From positions 297,635 to 361,634 of the forward strand of contig SCFE01000089.1 in the NCBI GenBank assembly GCA_004352715.1: a stretch of 64,000 nt of DNA, written 5' to 3'. The DNA comes from Hofstenia miamia (taxonomy: Eukaryota; Xenacoelomorpha; Acoela). Numbering within the stretch: the stretch's first letter is position 1; each line of letters starts with the position of its first letter. This document shows, piece by piece, positions 32,930 through 44,449 of this stretch. Made by a program: the position numbers and the translations under genes. Below the pieces are notes generated by a model, which saw only the letters and a list, made by a program, of their open reading frames with translations, did not search any database and was not told the origin of the DNA.

Positions 32930-33800
32930 ATTTTACAGTAGCTTTGTTCCCAGGTATCTAAACTGCATCACGTAATCGAGTGTGCGACCATTGTAAAAGA
33001 ACTTATCGCTTCTGAACAGGCGATCATCAAGAAGAAATTTCATCCATTTTGGTTCTGAGATCTTAACGGTCATTTCATTACTTTTGCAGTATTCATAGAA
33101 ACGTTGTAAGGCATACTGAGGCTCGTGTATATTTATCATAAATGACCACATTATCAGCGTGCATTAGCATGTTAATATCTCCACATCCTTAAAAATTAAT
33201 AGCTGATGGTAAGTAGGATGTAAATAATGAAAAAAGCAGAGGGAACTCTTTGTTGACAACCTGATGTCTGAGTAACAGCTTCCTATATCCCTGCACATGA
33301 TGGAATCCTGAGAGAATTTTTCTTTATGGGGAGTAACAAAATTTTTAGAAATGACGTGGAAAAACCAAGATTCCCCAGTTTCCGCATTAGGTATATTCTG
33401 TTCACTGTGCCAAAGGCTTTTGAGAAATCGATAAATATCACATTGCAGTCACGGTTTTTAGGCTTGTGGATATTGCTGTTCAAGTGACTAATAAGAATAC
33501 TTATAGTCGAAACTGTTGGCCTACTTGGACGAAAACCATGCTGTTCATTTGGGAGAATGAATTTGTGATCATTCCAGAGTTGAATGTGCACGAATGGTGG
33601 ATGTTAACAGTTTAAGGAGACAAGAAACAAGAGCAATACCTCGATATGAGTTTGTATCTTTATGTGAACCTTTTCCTTTGCATAGCAACATTATGTATGC
33701 TAACGAGTCAGCAGGAAGAGTTAGTCCTTCGAAGTCATTGGAAAGGAGAATCATATTGAAAATATATTGTACTATAGTAACGAATACCATCTTGTGCCGC
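32930..33800 (-). pseudogene. LINE reverse transcriptase relic (other clade)
   Basis: On the minus strand RT blocks appear in order across frames: SLAYIMLLCKGKGSHKD and SYRGIALVSCLLKLL (33700-33600), NEQHGFRPSRPTVSTISIL (33560), the first palm block VIFIDFSKAFGTVNR (33445), and after a break the connection block YEYCKSNEMTVKISEPKWM (33080) and YVMQFRYLGTKLL (32940). The block order and GFRP.R.T motif resemble RTE/L1-like RTs rather than the CR1-type relics nearby. The YxDD block lies near 33160 but is out of frame. Confidence 0.65.
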
Positions 33801-34013
33801 TTAAAAGTGTCCCTCGATATGCTATCACGATCTTAACGTCTTAATAAGCTTAGCATAGTTTGCAAAATTCTACGCTAACTGTATCCATCAAGTATGATAT
33901 TCGCATTACTTCTTTTTAAATTTCTTTGCACTGACTATCTGATTATAGAAGGAATTTTATGCAAAATAATCCTGATTGTATAAAAAAGCTCTGATAACCT
34001 TTGTTCATCGCTG

Positions 34014-34279
34014 TTCATAGGGCTCCCACACGCTCGTTTCTCAAAGCAGTTTTTCTTTCAATGCCAATAACTTGTTATTTATTTATTTATTAACTTATTC
34101 TTGTATAATACAAATAAAGAAAATCAAAAAATGTACAAATAGAATNGTTCATAGGGCTCCCACACGCTCGTTTCTCAAAGCAGTTTTTCTTTCAATGCCA
34201 ATAACTTGTTATTTATTTATTTATTAACTTATTCTTGCATAATACAAATAATGAAAATCAAAAAATGTACAAATAGAAT
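34014..34279. other. Duplicated 132-bp segment around a single N
   Basis: 34014-34145 and 34147-34279 are nearly identical and are joined by one N. This looks like overlapping contig ends joined by a scaffolder. Confidence 0.9.
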
Positions 34280-34815
34280 AGTAGATGATGTTAAATGATT
34301 TGAATGTCAGCATGATGGACAAAAACATACTAAGCGATGTTTACAGCGGTTACGAAATATCCAGTAAGAGTTTTGACGAAAGTCGACGTTTAATACCATA
34401 AAATAAAAAAGAAAAAATGAAGGAAGATAAATAATATTCTTATCAACTAAAGGTTTACTAAAAAGACACAAGTACATTTATTCCAGATTCTACAAAGTTT
34501 ATGAAAGTTCTCTAATTTCAAAAAATCTTGTTTACTAAATTGTCCTTAACGTTTGACGCATATGTCAAAGTAGATCTAGTTAAGAGAGTAAAGAAATTAA
34601 ATTTTTTAACAATATCTATAGGAATTTTATCATTAGGTTGACCTGAAGTCGTGTTCATCAAGCAACTAAATTGAGTAGTGAATAACGTGTTTATAAAAAT
34701 TAGTAGATCAAATTCATATCCTTCACCATGCCATCTACAAGAGTTGAGCGCACATCATATCCAACATTGCGTCAAAATTCAATATTTGATGACGAAATTT
34801 TACACAATTCAACAT

Positions 34816-35378
34816 TTACAGAACATGATAAATATTTGAAAATAAATCTCTAAATCTACTTTCTGTTGGAAAATCGTGAGATCCTGAAGGATACTTCTTG
34901 TATATACGGTCGCTGAAATAATATACGAAATCGTCAGGAGTTTTCGGAAAGCTGAAGCCTCCAATGCTGACATATTCGCAAAGATGTAATGCAGTGAAGA
35001 CAGCAACTGTTCCAGTGGTTGGTCTTAATGATTTCGGTAAGAAACGACGCATTGCTAACTGAACTTCTTTACGGAATAGTTCATTGACAAGTCTGAAATT
35101 CGTGTTTGGAATTCCAAAGTTTTTTTGTAAACTTTTGTATTGGACATTATTTTTTTTCATTATGCTTGAAAGTGTAGAATTATCATAAACTCCAGCTTTT
35201 GCCAAAACAAATTCATGGTGGAAAGTTTCATCAAATGGGATTGACCATATCTGTGAATCTGCCTTCATATGAATTGGATTAAGATTTAGAAAGCTTAATG
35301 GGTATCCAAGCCTAAAAGATGTTCTATTTCCAACATCATTTTCGAATCCAACAACAGGGGCATGATTTACTCGAAATA
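34816..35378 (-). CDS. Sialyltransferase (GT29) alternative or duplicated 3' exon (2b)
   Basis: The exon starts after the acceptor TTTTTAG (at 35379-35385) and ends with TAA at 34816-34818. It supplies the rest of motif L (VFRVNHAPVVGFENDVG across the junction), motif S (RPTTGTVAVFTALHLCEYVS), a motif III-like YYFSD and motif VS HDFPTE (HxxxxE). All fit GT29 enzymes. Its 5' phase (2 bases completing a codon) fits the exon at 44443-44008, giving 332 residues. It is about 80% identical to the exon at 38971-38400, and no further first exon lies between them. It may be an alternative terminal exon of the same gene, or the remains of a tandem duplicate. An in-frame Met at 35478 or 35418 would give a protein without complete motif L. 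Confidence 0.8.
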
Positions 35379-35478
35379 CTAAAAATACAAGATAGATTAC
35401 TTTTACTACATTTAACATAAAATTTATATTTAATTCGTATTTATACATCAATAACAAATTTATCGAAAAAATTTGCAT

Positions 35479-36830
35479 GTACTCATTACATCTGTATGAC
35501 TCTTTTTTTAATTAGCCATTTTCAATAAACATTTTCATGATCAATACGAGATGTTTATTTTTATAAAAGCCGAGAACTAAGATGGGAGCGCAGTGATTCT
35601 TCAGAAACTAATGGAAAATGTACATATTTAATAGTACAAAATATGCCAATGAGTAAATGTTAAGTAGGTAACATTTACTTATTTATAGTAAATTTTATAT
35701 TTTTTAAAATGTTTATTAATATTCAAAGCTTACTTCGATTTAAATCCCAGCAAAAAATCTGATTTTATGTTTACATAAAATATCAAAAAACTATTTGAAA
35801 TGCTTGCAATTTTCTGCCTTTCGTTGATATATTTTTTTAGTTTGGTTCATTTTTTCCTTCATAAGTAAGAATACCGAACTTATTTTACCCGCCTTATCTT
35901 ATGAATATCACAGGTTTTTCATGTCCTACAGATGCATCATAGCGTTGCAATGTCCCAATCTTTCTGTTAAATATTATGTGATTGTGTAAATATGTGCTAA
36001 ACTTTATACTTCACAGTAAAATTATACTATACTATGACAGTATGTATTTCTTTCAAATCAATTGATATTTTAAATTATTAATACCAAAATGTACACATTG
36101 CAACAATGTATTAACAACATTTTTTGTATCAATAAGTGGTGACTTAATGAGAGCAGATGTGCTTTGGAATCATATAGCCTAAGGGGACGCTAACACACCT
36201 GCCCATATTTCCTCATTTTTGAAATTTTGTAGTTCACTTATTTTAATTTTAAACACGCTTTGTAGGGGTTATTTCATTTATGCAATTATTTACGTTAAAA
36301 ACAGATGATCGTGAAAAAAAAATTAATTTCAACAATGTTCTAAGCAAATCTTAAAAAATGATAAAATTTGCTAAAGTTTTGTAAATTTAAGTACATGTAT
36401 CACCAATATTTAAAACATATTTTACAAATTTGTAATTATGAAATATTATGAAAAAATAGCAGATGGTGTGAGGACTTCAATATTAAATTCCTGCCCTGGA
36501 TCCCTACTGCGAGGATCTCTATTCAATTAGTTAAGCTGCTACCAACATCATTACTAGAGAGTGACAGTATGGGCTTAAAGCATTGACTCGAACCAGACCT
36601 AATCAGAATATCAACTACCTGAACTCGAGCCTCTCTAAAACAGACTTTGATTCACAACATTTAAAGTCTTGGATCTCTATTCAATCAAATGGTAATTAAC
36701 TACAGTCATTTAATTTTTGTTACTTAACATCTTGGATCATTCTCAAATCGAATGGTGATTCACATCAGTATTTTTTGATCAAAAAATCTTTAATAAGATT
36801 TCCCTCACTCAGAGTACTGAGCCAGTACCC
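35479..36830. other. No recognisable gene
   Basis: AT-rich intergenic or intronic sequence of the sialyltransferase locus without ORFs or motifs I can name. Confidence 0.6.
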
Positions 36831-36834
36831 AGTG

Positions 36835-37230
36835 CCCGAGCTAGCGTTCTGCGGCCGTGGTTTGGCCACGACTTAGCCATTAGCCGGCCGAAAACATGGC
36901 CAACGCTCGGCTACCTCCAAAAAACCAACGCCAACGCTTGGCTGCGATCAAGGATTTTGTTTTACGTTCACAATCCCGGCTAAGATTATGATGAACAATT
37001 TATTTAAATGGTTATTATTTATGTTTTGTTTTAAAACTTAGTCTAGACTATTATCTTTTATTTTTTGAAATATGAGCATGTTTTAATCGTTCCATTGAAA
37101 GTTGCAGTATTTCACTTAGTAGTAGTAAAAAGCGTAGACTAAGTCAAAAAATCAGCGCTAGCTATCGGCTACTGCTCAAGCATTACGGCCAAGAAAATTG
37201 CCTTAGCTGCAGAACGCTTGCCCGAAACCA
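36835..37230. mobile_element. GC-rich MITE-like element
   Basis: This GC- and CpG-rich block stands out from its AT-rich surroundings. Its ends contain AGCGTTCTGCGGC (left) and, inverted, AAGCGTTCTGCAGC (right), an imperfect terminal inverted repeat. The inner part shares CGGCTAAGATT and AACAATTTATTT with 42270-42300. No ORF is present. The transposon superfamily is not clear. Confidence 0.5.
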
Positions 37231-38399
37231 ACCCGAAAGCAAATGGCTTATTCAGGTACCTGATGTCACTCTCTAATCATCGCTCCAAATAAATTTGGCT
37301 TTCGGTGACTAAGTAAAGAACTTACTGGTCATATGTGGAAAATACAAATAATTTTTGATTTTGTATAGATTTGTTCTGTGTTATGGTTAGAGTAATTAGT
37401 TGTTGTAAATTGAAAGTAGGAGTATCAGCAAAACTGTTAGCTAAGGCCATTAGGGGTACACATGGAGCCTCTTATTGATGGATGAGGGTATGAAAAATGC
37501 CTTACCAGTACAGCCTTTCTGAACATAACATCACAATCTTATCATAATCCATTCTCAATTATATAGTACAACATTTAAATAATTTGAAGAAAGTATAGAA
37601 TAAATATTATAGTCATATATTATTAACCCCCCCTCCTATCTCAAAAGATAGCAAAGCACCCGTGAATGAGAGATCCTGGACATAACCCTGTGGACGGATA
37701 TTAGGACAGATAGAGAATAGCTACACGTAGATTACAACATTGCTTTGACATTGCTAGTGTTTCAGTTTAATGTCAGAGAAATGTTCTCAGGCTGTCACAG
37801 GGAGCGGAATTTTTTCAGGGTATTATGCACTACAATAGGGTGAATCAATCTCATGCTATGCTCGTTTAGAAAGTAAGACCTTCATCGTAAGTGAGCGGGA
37901 GCAGATATTTTTTATTTTTCAAAAATCATAATTTTTAAATCCATTTTCCAATAAAGGTATGAATTTTGAAATTACGTAGACGTAGTATTATTTAACGGAT
38001 CCATTTTCATATATAAGATATATCAAATTTCTGGTTTTTGAGAGTAACTCAATAGTTGGGAGATAAAGGCAATAGGCAAGCAAGTACATTGCTTTTCCAT
38101 AAAAAGAAATCCCGATTATTTTAGAAATATAGGGATTTTGTGGCTCCTTATAGACCGAAAAATATGGGACAGCCAAATTAAAATTTGCCATATATTTTCC
38201 CTTATTATGTTTATAACACTTTCTCGGAGATAGAATACAGACCTTCAGCATTATAAATTTCTCTGCGAAATTAATGTAAAATGTTTGTAGCGCTGAAAAA
38301 AATGAGATAATTTCCTTAAAACATTTATATTAAAGAATTTTTGTATAACATGCAATTAGCACATTCTGAAATATCACTACAAAGAAGATGTAATAAAGA

Positions 38400-38971
38400 T
38401 CATAAGGAAGTCAATACATTATAGACAGTTTTAAACAGTTCTCTGAAACTATTTTCTGTACTGAATTCGTGCGCTCCTGATGGATAATTTTTATTTACGA
38501 TATCACTGAAGTAATATACGAAATCATCTGGCGTTTTCGGCAAATGAAATCCTCCTATACTGACATAGTCGCAAAGATGTAGGGCAGCAAAGATAGCAAC
38601 AGTTCCAGTTGTTGGTCTTAATGATTTCGGTAAGAAACGACGCATTGCTAACTGAACTTCTTTACGGAATAGTTCATTGACAAGTCTGAAATTTTTGTTT
38701 TGAATTCCAAAGTTTTTTTGTAAACCTTTGAATTGGACATTATTTTTTTTCATTATGCGTGAAAGTGTAGAATTATCATAAACTCCAGCTTTTGCCAAAA
38801 TAAATTCATGATGAAAAGTTTCACCGAACGAGATTGACCATATTTGAGTATTTGAATCCATATGAATTGGATTAAGATTTAGAAAACTTATTGGATATCC
38901 TAGCCTAAAAGATGTCCTGCTTCCAACATCATTTTCGTATCCAACAATAGGAGCCTGATTTACTCGAAATA
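38400..38971 (-). CDS. Sialyltransferase (GT29) second coding exon (2a)
   Basis: The exon follows the acceptor TTTATTTAG (38972-38980) and ends with TGA at 38400. Joined in phase to 44443-44008 it gives an uninterrupted 335-residue protein. Exon 2 completes motif L (DY|VFRVNQAPIVGYENDVG), and carries motif S at about residues 264-287 (RPTTGTVAIFAALHLCDYVS), a YYFSD motif III at about 298-302 and motif VS HEFSTE at 313-318. These residues bind the CMP-sialic acid donor and include the catalytic His. The SHD..RVN.AP..G.E.DVG pattern is closest to ST3Gal-type enzymes, but the linkage made cannot be told from sequence alone. Length is typical of the family. Confidence 0.9.
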
Positions 38972-39852
38972 CTAAATAAACACAATTAATATATTTAGAT
39001 TGAAAATTTAATCACAATTTAGAATTTGTTCAATAAGAGATTATACCCATAAATTTATATCATTAAATGACTTCTTGTAAAGTTTTATTTATACATTTTT
39101 TGCGGCAATTGCTAAGAAAGTTTTTACAATTCTTCACCAAATTATCAATTTATATATGACCCAATTCTAAAGTTAAAATGAAATGATAGATGCCCTCTCA
39201 TTTTATATAAAAAGCACTTTATGAGAAAATAAGGCTCAAGTATGCAAACGACAAAGACCATCCTAAGAGTAAACTGGGTCCTTCGAGGGGTCTTCACTAA
39301 GCCAGAAATGTGATGTATTGTCACAGAAGAAATTCTTAATATGGTTCTCAAATGAATCATTCTGCGTTTATTTATAGCTCTGTACCAAGAATTTATTCTC
39401 TGGTCTGGCTGGTCTGGGTTTTAGTAAATTGAAGTTAGATGCAGTGTGTGGGCATATATTTTCAAACAAACTCAGGAGGAGCCCAGTCCCCTTGTTAATG
39501 ATATTTTGAGGTGTGGGCTTTGGATTGTATTTGTTGAGAAATTAAATTTCGTCAAAATATACATGAAAATACAGTGCTCAACTGTAGAGTCCCCTTTTTA
39601 ATTATCTAATAGTACACATGTAACATGTAGGCTTAATATTAAGCTCTTAGAGGACTTGGTTTGAGTAGATCTTTCTGTTTTGAGAGTCTGGGCCTGGGTT
39701 GGACCTGAAAATTCAGATCCACTTACGTCTCTGTGTCTTTGTAAATATTTGGGCTTTCAGCACTGGTTACTTTGAGCTTTGCACAGTGTATTTTATCTTT
39801 TCATTTAGCAGACATGATGGCCTTTCCCTAAAACGTGTGATACAACTAATTG

Positions 39853-39962
39853 GGGGGGGGGGGGGNNNNNNNNNNNNNNNNNNNNNNNNNNNNNNNNNNN
39901 NNNNNNNNNNNNNNNNNNNNNNNNNNNNNNNNNNNNNNNNNNNNNNNNNNGGGGGGGGGGGG
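39853..39962. other. Poly-G tract with assembly gap
   Basis: Thirteen or so G bases run into 85 N (39866-39950), followed by twelve more G. The homopolymer probably halted sequencing, so its true length is unknown. Confidence 0.95.
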
Positions 39963-40014
39963 TAAATAATGCACTAGAAACGAAAGTAACACTCGAATTG
40001 CATTCACGATGTCA

Positions 40015-40515
40015 AAGACCGCGGGTGCGGTGCAATGCTGGTACTAAATTTCAAATGCCCCCGGGTTACGGTGCGGGTGGATATTTTTATTTTGTTGCAT
40101 GTGTAATACTAGACTAATACAATAATAATTATACTACGAAATCTATATTATATAATATAATTGACATCATACATACAATTTAACAGAATTAATAGAAAGT
40201 TGATATTGTTTTATGCTCGGGAAAAACAATGCTTATAATATCAAATTAATTCATTTTACTTTGTTGACTACGGTGTGTGTGTTATCTACTATTTTAGAAT
40301 AGCCTTGTTTTAGTACTGTAAAAGAAAAGTAATGACACTGTAGGGCGTACGCCTATTATAGGACATATTATATAATACTTTATGCATGTAATGTAGTTTT
40401 GCAATCGACAGGCGACATTTAGAAAATAGCGGGTGTGTTGCGGGTGTGAAGGAATTTTTCCAACAGATATGCAGCGCGGTTGCGGGTGCGGTGCAATGTG
40501 GTTATAAAAATTGTA
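40015..40515. repeat. GCGGGTGCGGTGCAATG-type repeat, decayed hAT-like element?
   Basis: GCGGGTGCGGTGCAATG occurs at 40021 and again at 40484, with GGTGCGGGTGG at 40070 and GCGGGTGTG near 40430. Such CGGGTGCGG-rich ends are common in hAT-type non-autonomous elements. Orientation is direct, not inverted, and no target duplication is clear. Confidence 0.4.
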
Positions 40516-40519
40516 CACC

Positions 40520-42020
40520 ACGTCCATCTATGATTTAGACGTAGCATAGCAAATATATAACCCGAACTGGAAATAACCTTTTAAGCTTTGTGCTATGACT
40601 AGACCTAGGTGATCTTGCATTAACAATACTAATCATTTTTGCCAAACCACATTGATGAGGAAAAATTGAAAATTATTCTCCATTGCACGATCAAAGAAGA
40701 ATATTTTAATAGCTTCGACAGAAGCCTTATTTGATTTTTCATATTGCCAACAAGTCAAAAAATTTTCATAGTCGTAATCGGGTTGAGATTTTCAAACCTG
40801 ACCCGCGAAGCGAACCCAAAATACCTCAAGCTGACCCGATATGAAGCAGATGGTTAATTACTAAGATGTACAGTGTGTTGCGGTGCATTGAAATTTCAAA
40901 AAAATATTTGTTAACCAAAGTTTATAGCACTAACATTTACATTTTCATAGCAATTTGAAATATGAGCATACTTCATGAAATAATAAAATTGGATTCATTG
41001 ACCAAATACATTAGAAATTGACGTCATTAAATATATAACATTTCTATGGATTATTCATAAATCTAGGCCTTGTGATTTTGGCTTTTTCCGAAACACTTGG
41101 TGCCAATGTTAATGTTGTGAAAGGTAATCAGCCAGTGCTGGATAAAACAAATTTTATCGAAAATAAAGAAGCATTGCGTGTTGTTGATCACTTAAACAAA
41201 TTTCTACCTCTGGTAGCTTAGAGTTAATTGTAACCTGTCTAGGAATTACATACAAAAAATATATATATTGAAAAATCATAACTCTGATATCATTATTAGT
41301 TTTAGAGTTATATGCGTTTAGGAACTTTTTCATAAGCCACTAACAATTTTCAAAAAATCATAGGCTGTTTAAGGTTAATATTTTCAAAAAAATCAATTTC
41401 CACGTTAATTATCAGTTTCGACAAGAGAATGAAATGATATGAAGGAGTAGAAGATAATGTAGGGTAAAAACCATATGATTCATATGTCGCCATAGCTTAA
41501 GCATTATTACTTAAAAACCATGACCTGGCCTATTTTGCAAGAAAAACTGAATCGGGCCACGTTATTTCTTAAAAAATAAACCAAGCCTAATACATCGTAA
41601 AAATTGCCAAGATATGTTAACCACAAAATATTTGTTGATAAAGAAAATTAAATTGATCTGTTTAAATCCGATAATGTATTGGTAACATATGTTAAATTAG
41701 AAAAGCTTATGTAATTAATAGTGTAGATCTAAACAGATGTTCAGCTTAATTTTTATTTGTTTTCAACGGCAGCATGTGAATACAACCCTTTGTATGAAAT
41801 CGGACCTCACCTTAGCAGTATGAGAGCATCTACATATATACATGTATCATATTTCTTACATTAAATCTGCACAAAGGAAATTTTAGTGTTTATACACTCT
41901 TTTAATTGCAACTTTGACTAATTCATAAAGAAAAATGTCTACCACCGATAGTTGTACTTAGGTTAAGATTGTCAAATCCAGTTTTTGGAATTTTGTTAAA
42001 AATTTTAAAATAGAAATAAT
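40520..42020. other. Intronic AT-rich sequence, no recognised gene
   Basis: Inside the sialyltransferase intron. A 60-codon plus-strand open stretch (41039-41221, with ILAFSETLGANVNVVKG) has no Met start and matches nothing I know. Confidence 0.55.
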
Positions 42021-42119
42021 TCAGTTGTCCTTAAAAAAATTGGAACGTTTTACAATAAAAGTAGCAAATTTGAAATATATTTGTATTGCAATTTCAAAAT
42101 ATAGCAATTCAGTGTTATC

Positions 42120-42330
42120 CACAATAGGGCTTTCCCGCTGCAGCTGTAAGCCATTGCTGCTGGTGGTAGTGCTCTGTGGACATGGCCGCGACCACGGTTT
42201 AGCCATTGGTCGGCCGTGGCCACGACCAACATCTAGCTGTGGCAAACATTTTATTATACATCCAAAATCACGGCTAAGATTCATTTCTTTAACAATTTAT
42301 TTCCGTATTTGTGTGAACTATAATTAGTCT
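42120..42330. repeat. GC-rich dispersed repeat, relative of 36835-37230
   Basis: A block with ACATGGCCGCGACCACGG and GGTCGGCCGTGGCCACGACC, followed by ATCACGGCTAAGATT and AACAATTTATTT, shared with the block at 36835-37230. It is partly palindromic (GGCCGTGGCCACGACC). Confidence 0.5.
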
Positions 42331-42480
42331 AGATTACTTCGCATGCTACAAACAACCTGCTAACAGTTGTGTTATAATTTGTTTTAAGCCTTCTATTTTA
42401 AAATTAGATGTAAAGGATTGTACAAGAAAATCATATTCTTACATGCGTTATACTTTTACATGGTAGCAAAGAGTAAACGA

Positions 42481-43052
42481 TGTCATCGACTTTGAAAACG
42501 CCGCCTTCGTTTGATCCTCAAATTAACGATTATGCAAAACGGAAAAGAAATGTCGAATTATGGAACATTGTAACGGATGTTGAGAAAAAGAAGCGTGGTC
42601 CTCTTATTATATTAGTTGAAAGGAACTAATTGAATAACGATTATGGTTTTAAAAGGTTACTCGCCGAGCTAGATAAAAGTTTTAAAGAGTCTAAGAACAG
42701 TGATGCCTATGAAACGTTTCTTGAGTTTAAACACTTACGTAATAATGACAAAATTCGTGATTTTATTCTCCATTTTGAACAAATTGTGAAGAAAATGAAA
42801 CAGCATGACATGAAATTAAGCGATGCAGTACTAGCAGCGGAAGTGCTTCACAAATGTAATCTTCCAAATGACGAACTGTGTATTATTTTGGTCTCATCTG
42901 AGTTGAAATTGGAAAAGGTTGAAGCTGCTATATTAAGAATTAGCACTACATTTGGGTTTTGCGGTAAAGACATTGGACATGGTATTGAACTAAAATGTGA
43001 ATCAATCTTTTTGAGTGATTCGCAATGTCAGCAGACCGTTGAATCAGCTTTA
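42481..43052 (+). pseudogene. Copia-type (UBN2-like) Gag relic, capsid part
   Basis: From ATG 42481 the plus strand encodes a Gag with DYAKRKRNVELWNIVTDVEK, then a TAA at 42627 inside the expected frame. It continues at 42630 with LLAELDKSFKESKNSDAYE, then IRDFILHFEQIVKKMKQHDM and LKLEKVEAAI. The order W..VT.V...K.GPL, L...LD..F..., F...FE and the final helices match the capsid of Ty1/copia-like Gag proteins of invertebrates. Its C-terminal part is cut at 43053 by a MITE; the zinc knuckle resumes at 43614. Confidence 0.65.
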
Positions 43053-43613
43053 CCCAAGGAAAAAAATTGACTAAATTTTACGCAAAAATAAACCGTTATT
43101 TTATAACCAAAATCATTATAAAACCGTTTTCTTAACATTAATTTTTGGTTAAATGTCCAGTCAAAAACCGGTTTTTAACCAATAAAAAACGGTTTTCTGA
43201 AACCAAAATTAATCCAAATTTTAACCATATTTACGACAAATTATTCTTTCCATTTTGCAAAATATGCATGGAATACAGAACTAATTTTGCATTATAGGCA
43301 TTTGTTTTAGTTACTTTTTAGTACCTCGCACTCTTGCAACCATTAACACATTGAAAACAGCTATTCAAAGTGCATTACTGTTTACTATTTTAAAGGTTTG
43401 ATTAAATCAATTATTATTTTTATAGAATCAATTTATGAATAAATTAATTTGACTCTAATGTTGATTAACCAAAAAATAACCATTTAAACACCAAAACCGA
43501 AGGTTAACCAAAACCATTTTCATTATAAAATTACCAAAATAAACGGATTTTTAATAACCATAACCGTTTCCGTTTAAAAATAACCGTTAGAGTCACAAAT
43601 TTTTTACTTGGGC
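43053..43613. mobile_element. MITE with CCCAAG termini inserted in the Gag relic
   Basis: The ends are inverted copies: CCCAAGGAAAAAAATTGACT at the left and CCCAAGTAAAAAATTTGTGA (inverted) at the right, followed by shared AACCGTTATTTT. The 560-bp interior is made of AACCGTT/AACCAAAA repeats with several internal palindromes around CGGTTTTTAACC. It has no ORF and no certain target duplication. It sits between the capsid part and the zinc-knuckle part of one Gag relic, so it inserted after that element. Confidence 0.6.
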
Positions 43614-43830
43614 ATGGAACAACAACTCAAATTGATTTAGGACGCGTAATTTTTTCAGTCTAGTCGCAGTCGAAATAATTTTTTCAATAACGAACGCAGT
43701 AGTGGTCGTAGAGGAATGTACTGGCCCAGTCATTTGAATTCTTGTAATAACTGTGGCTCTAGTAAATTTTGCATTAAATTCTGCTGTTAGAGCAGAGGAA
43801 AATCAAAATGCCCAAATGATAATAGTGATG
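43614..43830 (+). pseudogene. Gag relic, zinc-knuckle part
   Basis: The plus strand reads SRSRNNFFNNERSSGRRG then NSCNNCGSSKFCIKFC, an Arg/Ser/Asn-rich linker and a decayed CCHC-like knuckle lacking a clear His. It continues the Gag relic interrupted by the MITE. Confidence 0.45.
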
Positions 43831-44007
43831 AAACTAGGGCAACTTTCTTTTTTTCTTCATTTGTTACATTATTCTTCCCCAAAATTTTTAAAAATTTAGA
43901 TTACCCACTATAATTGTCTTTGATTGCAGAAAAAATTTATAGAAACTGTCAATGTCAATAAAGTTTCATAACTTTGCTTTTTAATAAAAAATATTAAAAT
44001 TTCTTAC

Positions 44008-44443
44008 CGTAATCATGTGAGTCAATAATTTTTCCTAAATTTCTTCCTTTTAAATCTCTCCCACTACCAATAACTGCACATTTTAGGCATTTTTTAGTGA
44101 TAAACTTGGATATAAAATTACTTGAGTTACTGCGTAAGGCATCCATAACTGAGTTTAGCGGTGCACGGGGAACCATTTTTCTATAATAGAAAAAGTTCTT
44201 TTCTAGGTCCTTCAATTCATAGAAAACCGGAACTGAAAAGTTGAAATACATTGAAAGGTTTTGCTGGATTATTTTCTCTCTAACAGTAGGTCCAAATGGA
44301 CAAATGCTGCTAACATTATTCCTTAGACTAAGAGTTCTAAGATCATCACGATGACGAGTTCCCCAAAATGTAATAAATAGAACACTTAAGAACACCAGTA
44401 AGTTGGTTTCGTATCTTCTACAAAAGCGAATTCTTCGCAGCAT
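44008..44443 (-). CDS. Sialyltransferase (GT29) first coding exon
   Basis: The exon begins at ATG 44443, with an in-frame TAA six bases upstream that fixes the start. It encodes a basic tail (MLRRIRFCRR), a membrane anchor at about residues 14-27 (NLLVFLSVLFITFW), a stem and the first half of sialylmotif L: CAVIGSGRDLKGRNLG then KIIDSHDY. It ends at donor G|GTAAGA in phase 1. Together with 38971-38400 it forms a full type II Golgi sialyltransferase of 335 residues. The same exon end could splice to 35378-34816. The paralogous first exon at 12441-11982 shares the donor position. ST3Gal-like by the motif L pattern, with moderate certainty. Confidence 0.9.
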
Positions 44444-44449
44444 GGTTTA

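Larger units (their letters stand above)
38972..44007 (-). other. Intron of the sialyltransferase gene
   Basis: Donor GTAAGA (44007-44002) and acceptor TTTAG (ending 38972) bound a 5.0-kb phase-1 intron that splits sialylmotif L after IDSHDY. The intron has collected a poly-G-flanked gap, GC-rich repeats, a Gag relic and a MITE. Confidence 0.8.

Noticed and set aside
37988-38251. 87-codon minus-strand ORF between the two sialyltransferase 3' exons, considered as a missing first exon
   Set aside because: No membrane anchor, no motif L half and no donor in phase; slight likeness of NFNLAVPYF to the stem is too weak.
41039-41221. 60-codon plus-strand open stretch in the intron
   Set aside because: No start codon, no recognisable motif, and length within chance for this region.
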